This document shows positions 1 to 5,490 of a DNA stretch of 16,064 nt, in pieces. Position numbers and translations under genes: made by a program. Under the pieces are notes generated by a model, which worked only from the letters and a program-made list of their open reading frames with translations, was not told the DNA's origin and searched no databases. The DNA comes from CAYJCL01 sp964370475 (GTDB taxonomy: Bacteria; Bacillota_I; Bacilli_A; RF39; UBA660), in the NCBI GenBank assembly GCA_964370475.1, contig CAYJJI010000022.1:1-16064 (forward strand), written 5' to 3'. Numbering within the stretch: position 1 is the first letter of the stretch; the number at the start of each line of letters is the position of its first letter.

Positions 1-140
1 AAATGGTTATGCCTGGAGATAATATTGATATGGAAGTATCATTAATCGCTCCAGTAGCTCTAGAACAAGGTACAAAATTCTCAATTCGTGAGGGTGGACG
101 TACAGTTGGTGCTGGAGTAGTTGCAGAAATTATTGAATAA
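1..140 (+). CDS. tuf: Elongation factor Tu, C-terminal end (partial)
   Basis: The reading frame open at the left edge encodes a typical EF-Tu C-terminus: VMPGDNIDMEV, then LIAPVALEQGTKFSIREGGR, then TVGAGVVAEIIE and a TAA stop. EF-Tu delivers aminoacyl-tRNA to the ribosome as a GTPase in the cytoplasm. Only the last 45 or so residues, part of beta-barrel domain 3, are visible; the GTPase domain lies to the left. Codons such as CGT and GGT are used here more than in neighbouring genes, as expected of a highly expressed gene. A terminator follows within 10 bases, so tuf is the last gene of its transcript. The match to the family is essentially certain. Confidence 0.97.
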   Translation, partial: MVMPGDNIDMEVSLIAPVALEQGTKFSIREGGRTVGAGVVAEIIE

Positions 141-149
141 TAATAAATT

Positions 150-180
150 AAATTACATATAATTAATATGTAATTTTTTT
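150..180 (+). terminator. Intrinsic terminator of tuf
   Basis: A 10-bp perfect stem made only of mostly A-T pairs (AAATTACATA at 150-159 and TATGTAATTT at 167-176) encloses a 7-base loop and runs into eight Ts. It starts 10 bases after the tuf stop codon. Confidence 0.85.
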
Positions 181-182
181 AT

Positions 183-223
183 TGCTATAATTTAAGGTGA
201 AATTAAGAAAAGTTTGCTATAAT
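183..223 (+). promoter_or_regulatory. Tandem extended -10 promoters for the serine hydrolase gene
   Basis: The 11-mer TTGCTATAATT occurs twice, at 182-192 and 214-224. Each copy is a TGn-TATAAT extended -10 element. The second copy (TATAAT 218-223) lies 16 bases before the ATG at 240, with the ribosome site AGGTGAT at 230-236 in between, so the predicted leader is only about 10 nt. No good -35 box is seen for either copy. The downstream copy is the more likely start point. Confidence 0.6.
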
Positions 224-239
224 TAGTCCAGGTGATAGT

Positions 240-1124
240 ATGAAAAGAAAAAGAAGCTACAAACTACTGATTGTAATAATTGTTCTAATTGGAACAACAA
301 CTTTTCTATTATTCCAAAAATCTAATTTATCAACACCTATAGTGGAAGAAAAAGTAGATACAGAAGAAATATATAACACATGTATGGCAAGTGATTACGA
401 AACAGAAGAAATGATTGCGCTAGAAGAACAACTACATACAACGTTGACAACAAACTATAGTTTAAGTTACTTATATCACGATATAAGTAATAATAATAAA
501 TTAATATATGATGACGGATATAATCATTACGCTGCAAGCACAATAAAAGTGATTCCAGCATTATACTTGTATCAAGAAGCGGAACTAGGAAATGTAAATC
601 TTGAAGAAAAATTAAGTTATATGAGTACAGAAAAAACAATTAAAGAAATGATTGAACTAAGTATTGAAATAAGTGATAATGCATCATTCTTAAGACTTCA
701 AGAATATATAACAAAAGAAAAACTTCAGGAATATGCATCCTCGCTAGGAGCAACAGAAGGATTCACAGGTTATGACCAATATGGAAATATAAATTTAGAA
801 GATGGATTAATATATTTAGAATCATTAAATGAATACTTTGCAACAGATACAGAACTAAGTAATGAATTATATTCCTTTTTTCAAGATAGCAAATTCATCT
901 ATTTTCAATCAAGTGATGCAGAACAAATAAATAAATATGGTTACTACGATAAATATTTTAATGAACTAGCAACGATATATGAAGAATACCCTTATAATGT
1001 TGTACTGTTAACATTTGAAGGTGAAGAAGGTTTTGAAACACTTGGTACAGAAATACATCAACATATCTATGAATTTAATCAAGAATATTACCAATTAAAA
1101 AAAGCATATTGCCAACAAGGCTAA
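240..1124 (+). CDS. Membrane-anchored beta-lactamase-like serine hydrolase (class A fold)
   Basis: A 294-residue protein with a basic N-terminus and one hydrophobic segment (about 8-26), so probably anchored with its domain outside the membrane. The rest resembles the beta-lactamase 2 / penicillin-binding serine hydrolase fold. Visible motifs are SxxK as S100-T-I-K103, SDN at 145-147, and KYG at 232-234 in the place of KTG. The S-to-SDN spacing (45) is shorter than in true class A enzymes (60), and no Glu166-like ExxLN motif is visible around residue 181. I therefore read it as a cell-wall serine hydrolase or transpeptidase-like protein, not as a proven resistance enzyme. The ATG follows AGGTGAT by three bases. 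Its stop overlaps that of the convergent FemX-like gene. Fold confidence is good; substrate unknown. Confidence 0.8.
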   Translation: MKRKRSYKLLIVIIVLIGTTTFLLFQKSNLSTPIVEEKVDTEEIYNTCMASDYETEEMIALEEQLHTTLTTNYSLSYLYHDISNNNKLIYDDGYNHYAASTIKVIPALYLYQEAELGNVNLEEKLSYMSTEKTIKEMIELSIEISDNASFLRLQEYITKEKLQEYASSLGATEGFTGYDQYGNINLEDGLIYLESLNEYFATDTELSNELYSFFQDSKFIYFQSSDAEQINKYGYYDKYFNELATIYEEYPYNVVLLTFEGEEGFETLGTEIHQHIYEFNQEYYQLKKAYCQQG

Positions 1125-1136
1125 TATACTTTTTTT
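1097..1136. terminator. Bidirectional terminator spanning two overlapping stop codons
   Basis: The stem is AAAAAAAG (1097-1104), a C/A mismatch, ATATT (1106-1110) and GCC (1111-1113). It pairs with GGC (1119-1121), a bulged T, AATAT (1123-1127) and CTTTTTTT (1129-1136) around the loop AACAA. Seven As on one side and seven Ts on the other give a T-run in both directions. Both the plus stop (1122-1124) and the minus stop (1121-1123) lie inside the hairpin. Confidence 0.75.
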
Positions 1137-2365
1137 CTTTTTTTGCTAAATTCATTGCTAACAACACCTTTTTTAATAAGTTGTTTATACAAAAATTTAT
1201 TAACAACTAAATCCATCTCTCCAACTGTTTCATAACAGATAGGATTAAAGGATAATTTAAATTTGTTTAATCCATTAAATGGATTGTTATCGCTAACTTC
1301 TCCTCCAAAACCATTTAAGTCAATAAAATCATAATCGTCTCTGTAAAATTCACAAAGTTTATAATATAAATAATAATTTGGACTTAAGTGTTTAAAAGAA
1401 GTATCATATCCTGAAGTAATAATATATATTCTATTATCAAACTTAATGGTAATTGCTCCAGCTATTGAATCTTCATTGTTCATGCCAATTTTACTACTAT
1501 AAAATTTAATACTTTCATTAAATTTACTTAATAATAAGTCAGATTTCATTTTATCTTTAAGGATACTATCAGATCCGTTCGTTAACATTAAATTAACTAA
1601 TCTGTTATTTCGTTCTTCTTCTGCAAAATACAAATTTCTTACAACATCAAGAGCTTTAGAATAATCAATTTTCAATAAGAAACAATCAATTGATTGTGTT
1701 TCAGAGAAATAATCATAATAAGATAGATAATCTTCAAAACTTCTATTACCGAATTTTTTAACAAATTCAAAAATTTCATACAAATTACCACGATCACCTT
1801 TAGTCATAAAGACACCATGCTTAATATTTTTCATGATATTATTCTTAGCTTTTAAATTAACAGATTTAATATTGAAATCTCTTAGAGGAATAACAGCATT
1901 ATAAGTAGGTAATACAGAATTAAATCCACTTAAATTATCTAATAATGTATATTTCTTTTTATTAAAAACTTTACTAATGTCCCAGTTCGGTCCAGGAAAA
2001 AATTTACCGAGTTCTTTATCGTAATAATTTTTAGCTACATCAGGATTAACTTTAATAAAAGCAAATCCTCTATGACTATAAAATTTTGTTAACAAATTAG
2101 TAAAATCATTAACTAAGTTATAGTTACGATAATCAATTAAAAATCCACGAGGAGCATAACCATAACTAGAAAACAAACCAGTTTTTTTATAAAGGATTAA
2201 TGAAGCAGCTAATAGCTCACTATTATCATATAATCCAACAAATTCATATGAATAACCTTTAGTTTGCATATACCTAGCATATTTAGATGTTTGATAATAT
2301 GTTTTAAGAGGATGAGAAGATGAAAAAGACTCAAACACATCTTCACTTATTAGTTTAATTTCCAT
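1121..2365 (-). CDS. FemAB/MurM-family peptidoglycan interpeptide bridge aminoacyltransferase
   Basis: A 414-residue cytoplasmic enzyme of the FemA/FemX/MurM family, which add amino acids from aminoacyl-tRNA to the peptide stem of lipid II or peptidoglycan. Family signs are YAPRGFLIDY at about 70-79, FIKVNPDV at 103-110, a charged helical stretch at about 238-293 that fits the coiled-coil arm, and a second GNAT-like domain ending in DLNGFGGEV (349-357) and GLNKFKLSF (365-373). A longer frame upstream to 2530 would encode a hydrophobic N-terminus but crosses the promoter. The start chosen at 2365 has AAAGGAGGAG 5 bases before it, the strongest ribosome site in the window. It is divergent from the acyltransferase gene at 2454 and convergent with the serine hydrolase. 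Which amino acid is added cannot be told from sequence. Confidence 0.9.
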   Translation of the reverse strand: MEIKLISEDVFESFSSSHPLKTYYQTSKYARYMQTKGYSYEFVGLYDNSELLAASLILYKKTGLFSSYGYAPRGFLIDYRNYNLVNDFTNLLTKFYSHRGFAFIKVNPDVAKNYYDKELGKFFPGPNWDISKVFNKKKYTLLDNLSGFNSVLPTYNAVIPLRDFNIKSVNLKAKNNIMKNIKHGVFMTKGDRGNLYEIFEFVKKFGNRSFEDYLSYYDYFSETQSIDCFLLKIDYSKALDVVRNLYFAEEERNNRLVNLMLTNGSDSILKDKMKSDLLLSKFNESIKFYSSKIGMNNEDSIAGAITIKFDNRIYIITSGYDTSFKHLSPNYYLYYKLCEFYRDDYDFIDLNGFGGEVSDNNPFNGLNKFKLSFNPICYETVGEMDLVVNKFLYKQLIKKGVVSNEFSKKRKKVY

Positions 2366-2393
2366 AGAGCTCCTCCTTTCATAAAAGTAGATT

Positions 2394-2422
2394 ATTGTAC
2401 CAAAACATTTTAAAAAAATCAA
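2394..2422 (-). promoter_or_regulatory. Promoter of the FemX-like gene
   Basis: Reading the minus strand, TTGATT (2417-2422), a 17-base spacer and TACAAT (2394-2399) preceded by TGG form a near-consensus sigma-A promoter with an extended -10. The leader is about 20 nt and contains the strong AGGAGG site. Confidence 0.75.
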
Positions 2423-2428
2423 TAGATA

Positions 2429-2437
2429 TGTTATAAT
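2429..2437 (+). promoter_or_regulatory. Extended -10 promoter of the acyltransferase-DUF308-eno operon
   Basis: TGT-TATAAT at 2429-2437, 16 bases before the ATG at 2454, with GAGGTGG as ribosome site in between. No clear -35 is seen. The divergent FemX -35 element (2417-2422) lies in this promoter's spacer, so the two RNA polymerases would compete for the same DNA. Confidence 0.65.
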
Positions 2438-2453
2438 TAATAGAGGTGGTACA

Positions 2454-3032
2454 ATGATAATATTAAAAAACATATTTAAAGAAATCTTAAGTATATTTGT
2501 ATTTATTAAATTTAAAACTATATGGAACATAAAAGAATACCTAGTAAGCGAAGATAAAGAAAATGGAATAGCTGCAACAGTATATTCACATTATATAGAT
2601 AAAAAAGGAAGTTATATCGGTATCAGATCTAAATTTGAAAACCAACCATACTTTCCTCATGGAATACAAGGAATATTTATTTCAGATGAAACTAAAGTAG
2701 GAAAGAATGCTGTAATATTTCAACAAGTAACAATTGGAGCAGTGAGAACAAAAGGTTCAAAGAAAACTGGAAATCCTGTTATAGGAGATAATTGTTACAT
2801 AGGAGCAGGAGCCAAAATTATCGGAGCTGTTAAAATAGGTGATAACTGTAGAATAGGAGCGAACGCTGTAGTATATGAAGATATGCCAAATAATTCAATA
2901 GCAGTTAATTCACCTACAATAATAAAAACAAAAAAAGAAAAACTAGATAATAAATTTTACGTCTTAAGGAAAAACAAAAATATCGAATACTACGAAAATG
3001 GCAAATTTCATCTAATGGAGGACGAAAAATGA
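2454..3032 (+). CDS. Hexapeptide-repeat O-acetyltransferase (serine acetyltransferase-like)
   Basis: A 192-residue protein with left-handed beta-helix hexapeptide repeats from about 74 to 145 (ISDETKVGKNAVIFQQVTIG, VIGDNCYIGAGAKIIGAVKI, GDNCRIGANAVV). PHG at 68-70 before the repeats supplies a candidate catalytic His69. The arrangement resembles CysE and the related glycan O-acetyltransferases, which transfer acetyl from acetyl-CoA as trimers. It lacks the long helical N-terminal domain of classic CysE (usual length about 220-270) and carries a charged tail of about 35 residues after the repeats. Serine, a sugar or a cell-wall acceptor are all possible. It has its own promoter and its stop overlaps the next start by ATGA, implying coupled translation. 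Confidence 0.82.
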   Translation: MIILKNIFKEILSIFVFIKFKTIWNIKEYLVSEDKENGIAATVYSHYIDKKGSYIGIRSKFENQPYFPHGIQGIFISDETKVGKNAVIFQQVTIGAVRTKGSKKTGNPVIGDNCYIGAGAKIIGAVKIGDNCRIGANAVVYEDMPNNSIAVNSPTIIKTKKEKLDNKFYVLRKNKNIEYYENGKFHLMEDEK

Positions 3033-3553
3033 AAAAACTAAATATAGGAATTATTATATATAATATTATATTTTTAATTATAGGAATATGGTTAATAATA
3101 AACGATAGCATAAATGTAGATATAATTAAATTACTTTTAGGAACTATTATCATAGTAGATTCTATATCTCTAATAATGATAGAACTTAATAAAGAAAAAT
3201 CAAAATTAATAAGTATTAACACAATAGCAAGTTTTATAGGAATAATAATAGGAAGTATAATAGCTATAGATGTAATTGATTATCAAGAATTATTTTTATT
3301 CGGATTAATAACATGGTTAACAATACTAGGTCTAATAAGATTAAAAAAAGGACTAGAAAACAAAAAACAAAAAAAAGAATATTGGATACTAATATTCTTA
3401 TTAAGTATTATTCAAATATTTTTAGGAATTATAATATTAATCCTAATAATTAATAACTCATTAATATTTAACAATACTATAGGTATTATAATAGCTGCAT
3501 CAGCAGCAATAGAAATAACACACAATATAATAATAATGAAAGAGGAAAAATAA
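3029..3553 (+). CDS. Six-helix integral membrane protein, DUF308/HdeD-like
   Basis: The 174-residue product is almost entirely hydrophobic, with six predicted membrane helices at roughly 5-23, 34-51, 63-83, 88-104, 118-142 and 147-170, joined by short charged loops (NKEKSK, KKGLENKKQKKE). The repeated helix pattern and size recall the DUF308/HdeD group, whose molecular role is unclear in most bacteria. No catalytic motif is seen. The start overlaps the upstream acyltransferase stop by four bases and its own stop directly abuts the enolase ATG, so the three genes are probably one transcript. The family assignment is tentative; the membrane topology is well supported. It is extremely rich in Ile. 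Confidence 0.65.
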   Translation: MKKLNIGIIIYNIIFLIIGIWLIINDSINVDIIKLLLGTIIIVDSISLIMIELNKEKSKLISINTIASFIGIIIGSIIAIDVIDYQELFLFGLITWLTILGLIRLKKGLENKKQKKEYWILIFLLSIIQIFLGIIILILIINNSLIFNNTIGIIIAASAAIEITHNIIIMKEEK

Positions 3554-4777
3554 ATGATAATAAAAAATATAATAGGTAGAGAAATACTAGATTCAAGAGG
3601 AAACCCAACAATAGAAGTTGACTGCATCCTAGAAAATAATATCATAGGAAGAGCAAGTGTGCCATCAGGTGCATCGACTGGTGAAAGAGAAGCAATAGAG
3701 CTTAGAGATAACGATAATAGATATCTAGGTAGAGGAGTATTAAAAGCAGTTAATAATATTAATACTCACTTAAAACAATTAGTAGTAGGAATGGATGTAT
3801 TTAATCAAAAAGAAATAGATTATAAAATGATCCAAGCTGATGGAACTAAAAACAAAGAAGTATATGGGGCTAATGCAATTTTAGGAGTATCAATGGCAGT
3901 ACTAAAAGCAGCATCACTAGCTAAAAATATCCCTTTATATAAATATATAGGTACTGGAAAAACATTACCACAACCAATGATGAATATAATTAATGGTGGA
4001 GCTCACGCAGATAACTTACTTGATTTTCAAGAATATATGATTATACCTGTATCTGATACTATTAAAGAAAGAATCAGAATAGGAGCAGAAATATTTCATA
4101 ACCTAAAAGCAGTATTAAAAAATAAAAAGTTAAATACTGCAGTAGGAGATGAAGGTGGATTTGCTCCAGATCTTAAATCAAACGAAGAAGGATTCCAACT
4201 TATTATCGAAGCTATAACTAATGCAGGATATACTCCAGGTAAAGATGTATTTATTGGTATCGATGTAGCAGCGTCAGAATTTTACAATAATGGTAAATAT
4301 GAACTAGTAGGTGAAGGAAGAACATTAAACACAGAAGAATTAATTGAATACTATATTGACTTAGTAAATAAATACCCTATTATATCTATAGAAGATCCAG
4401 TAGATGAAAACGATTGGGAAGGATTTAGACTAATAACAGAAAAACTAGGAGATAAAATTCAACTAGTAGGAGATGATTTATTTGTTACAAATAAAGAATA
4501 TCTACAAAAAGGAATAGACTCTAAATCTGGAAATGCTATTTTATTAAAAGTTAATCAAATCGGAACAATTACTGAAACATTAGAAACTATTGAGTTAGCA
4601 AAACAAAACAATTATAAAACAATTATTTCTCATCGATCAGGAGAAACAGAAGATACAACTATATCAGATTTAGCAGTTGGGCTTGACTTAGGTCAAATCA
4701 AAACAGGAAGTTTATCAAGAAGTGATCGTGTTGCAAAATATAATCAATTAATAAGAATAGAAGAAGAAATAAATTAA
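3554..4777 (+). CDS. eno: Enolase (phosphopyruvate hydratase)
   Basis: Catalyses 2-phosphoglycerate to phosphoenolpyruvate in glycolysis, in the cytoplasm and magnesium dependent. All key residues are visible: the mobile loop SGAST at 38-42, FQEYM with E160, GDEGGFAP with E200, metal ligands D237, E280 and D307, catalytic K332 in LLKVNQIGT, SHRSGET at 359-365 and K383 in IKTGSLSRS. At 407 residues it is slightly shorter than the usual 420-430, with small loop deletions. SIEDPVDE at 278-285 replaces the more common bacterial SIEDGLDE. The ATG directly follows the TAA of the DUF308-like gene, and its AGAGG ribosome site lies inside that gene. No clear terminator follows, so some read-through into secG is possible. 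Confidence 0.98.
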   Translation: MIIKNIIGREILDSRGNPTIEVDCILENNIIGRASVPSGASTGEREAIELRDNDNRYLGRGVLKAVNNINTHLKQLVVGMDVFNQKEIDYKMIQADGTKNKEVYGANAILGVSMAVLKAASLAKNIPLYKYIGTGKTLPQPMMNIINGGAHADNLLDFQEYMIIPVSDTIKERIRIGAEIFHNLKAVLKNKKLNTAVGDEGGFAPDLKSNEEGFQLIIEAITNAGYTPGKDVFIGIDVAASEFYNNGKYELVGEGRTLNTEELIEYYIDLVNKYPIISIEDPVDENDWEGFRLITEKLGDKIQLVGDDLFVTNKEYLQKGIDSKSGNAILLKVNQIGTITETLETIELAKQNNYKTIISHRSGETEDTTISDLAVGLDLGQIKTGSLSRSDRVAKYNQLIRIEEEIN

Positions 4778-4781
4778 AACC

Positions 4782-4810
4782 TTGAAAAATATCAATAAAT
4801 GTGATAAATT
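4782..4810 (+). promoter_or_regulatory. Candidate promoter of secG
   Basis: TTGAAA (4782-4787), a 17-base spacer and TGA-TAAATT (-10 at 4805-4810). An alternative -10 is TATAAA at 4810-4815. Either way transcription would start near 4817-4822, which makes the ATG at 4820 nearly leaderless and favours the ATG at 4835. Confidence 0.5.
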
Positions 4811-4834
4811 ATAAAACGAATGGATGTGAATAAC

Positions 4835-5050
4835 ATGGAAACAGCACTAATAGTAATATCAATATTAATCATTGCAATAGTATTATTACAAAGTAATAAA
4901 GCAAGCGATGGATCAAATGTAATCACTGGAGGAAATCAAGCTTTATTTCAACATCAAAAAGAAAGAGGCCTAGAACTTCTTATTACAAGAGTGACTATTA
5001 TATTAGCAACAGCGTTTATAATTATATCGTTTATAATGTCTGTAAACTAA
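4835..5050 (+). CDS. secG: Protein translocase subunit SecG
   Basis: Small third component of the SecYEG membrane channel. The 71-residue product has two membrane helices, about 3-20 and 51-69, joined by the SecG hallmark loop: LLQSNKASDGSNVITGGN, then a phenylalanine-containing FQHQKERGLE and an R-T pair at the start of helix 2. I chose the ATG at 4835, preceded by GGATGTGA at 4822-4829 with good spacing. The in-frame ATG at 4820, giving 76 residues, has no ribosome site and sits at the predicted transcription start. It lies between eno and the pilin-rnr unit, an order close to eno/secG/rnr/smpB known from other Bacillota. A terminator begins at its stop codon. Confidence 0.94.
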   Translation: METALIVISILIIAIVLLQSNKASDGSNVITGGNQALFQHQKERGLELLITRVTIILATAFIIISFIMSVN

Positions 5051-5072
5051 AAAGGTTTTAAACCTTTTTTTT
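5049..5072 (+). terminator. Intrinsic terminator of secG
   Basis: AAAAAGGTT (5049-5057) pairs with AACCTTTTT (5061-5069) around TTA and is followed by more Ts. The stem begins within the secG TAA codon. Confidence 0.85.
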
Positions 5073-5084
5073 ATACCATTAATT

Positions 5085-5093
5085 TGTTATAAT
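5085..5093 (+). promoter_or_regulatory. Extended -10 promoter of the pilin-rnr unit
   Basis: TGT-TATAAT at 5085-5093, 22 bases before the ATG at 5116. The -35 region falls in the T-run of the secG terminator and has no TTGACA-like match. TGGAGAT at 5106-5112 is the ribosome site. Confidence 0.65.
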
Positions 5094-5115
5094 ATAAATA
5101 AGATATGGAGATAAA

Positions 5116-5478
5116 ATGGAAAAAGGGTTTACGGTAGTTGAATTATTAGTAGTAATTGCCATAATAGCAGTTATTGCTGTATTAGTTTCTACCAATATGT
5201 TAGGGCTCCAAGGAGACCAACAAGAAAAAGAATACGAAAATTATGTCATGACTATCGAAAATGCAGCTTGCGTATATATCGAAAAAAAAGATGCTAATCC
5301 ATCAAAAACTGAATGTGTTGATAATAAACAATGCACAGTAACAATCAAAACGCTAGTTGAAGCTGGTTTGTTAGATGAAAATTTAACTAATCCTAAAGAC
5401 AATAAAAAAGTATTAGAAGACTCAAATGAAATAAACATAAATTATAGTACAGGTGAAAAAATCTGTAAGTATGAATAG
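5116..5478 (+). CDS. Type IV pilin-like protein with class III prepilin signal
   Basis: A 120-residue protein beginning MEKG-FTVVELLVVIAIIAV, a textbook prepilin leader. Cleavage would follow Gly4, Phe5 would be N-methylated, and Glu9 is the conserved +5 glutamate. Residues 5-25 form the hydrophobic helix, followed by a small soluble domain with four cysteines (C52, C67, C73, C117) that could form two disulfides. Such proteins are built into pili or competence pseudopili by a PilD peptidase, an ATPase and a membrane platform, none of which is in this window. It sits between secG and rnr, its stop is 12 bases before rnr, and it has its own promoter. Pilin class is clear; whether it is a ComG-like pseudopilin or a surface pilin is open. 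Confidence 0.85.
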   Translation: MEKGFTVVELLVVIAIIAVIAVLVSTNMLGLQGDQQEKEYENYVMTIENAACVYIEKKDANPSKTECVDNKQCTVTIKTLVEAGLLDENLTNPKDNKKVLEDSNEININYSTGEKICKYE

Positions 5479-5490
5479 GAAGGGAATAAA

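Noticed and set aside
240..1124. Reading the serine hydrolase as an antibiotic resistance beta-lactamase
   Set aside because: KTG is KYG, the motif spacing is short and no Glu166 equivalent is seen. The sequence supports only the fold.
2366..2530. A 55-residue hydrophobic N-terminal extension of the FemX-like protein
   Set aside because: It reads through the FemX promoter and the start of the opposite gene and has no ribosome site, while the ATG at 2365 has AAAGGAGGAG in front and gives the normal family N-terminus.
3412..3645. Reverse-strand frames across the DUF308-like gene, enolase and other plus-strand genes
   Set aside because: They are antisense shadows of confident genes, with no ribosome sites and no recognisable protein features; the hydrophobic look comes from AT-rich codons read backwards.
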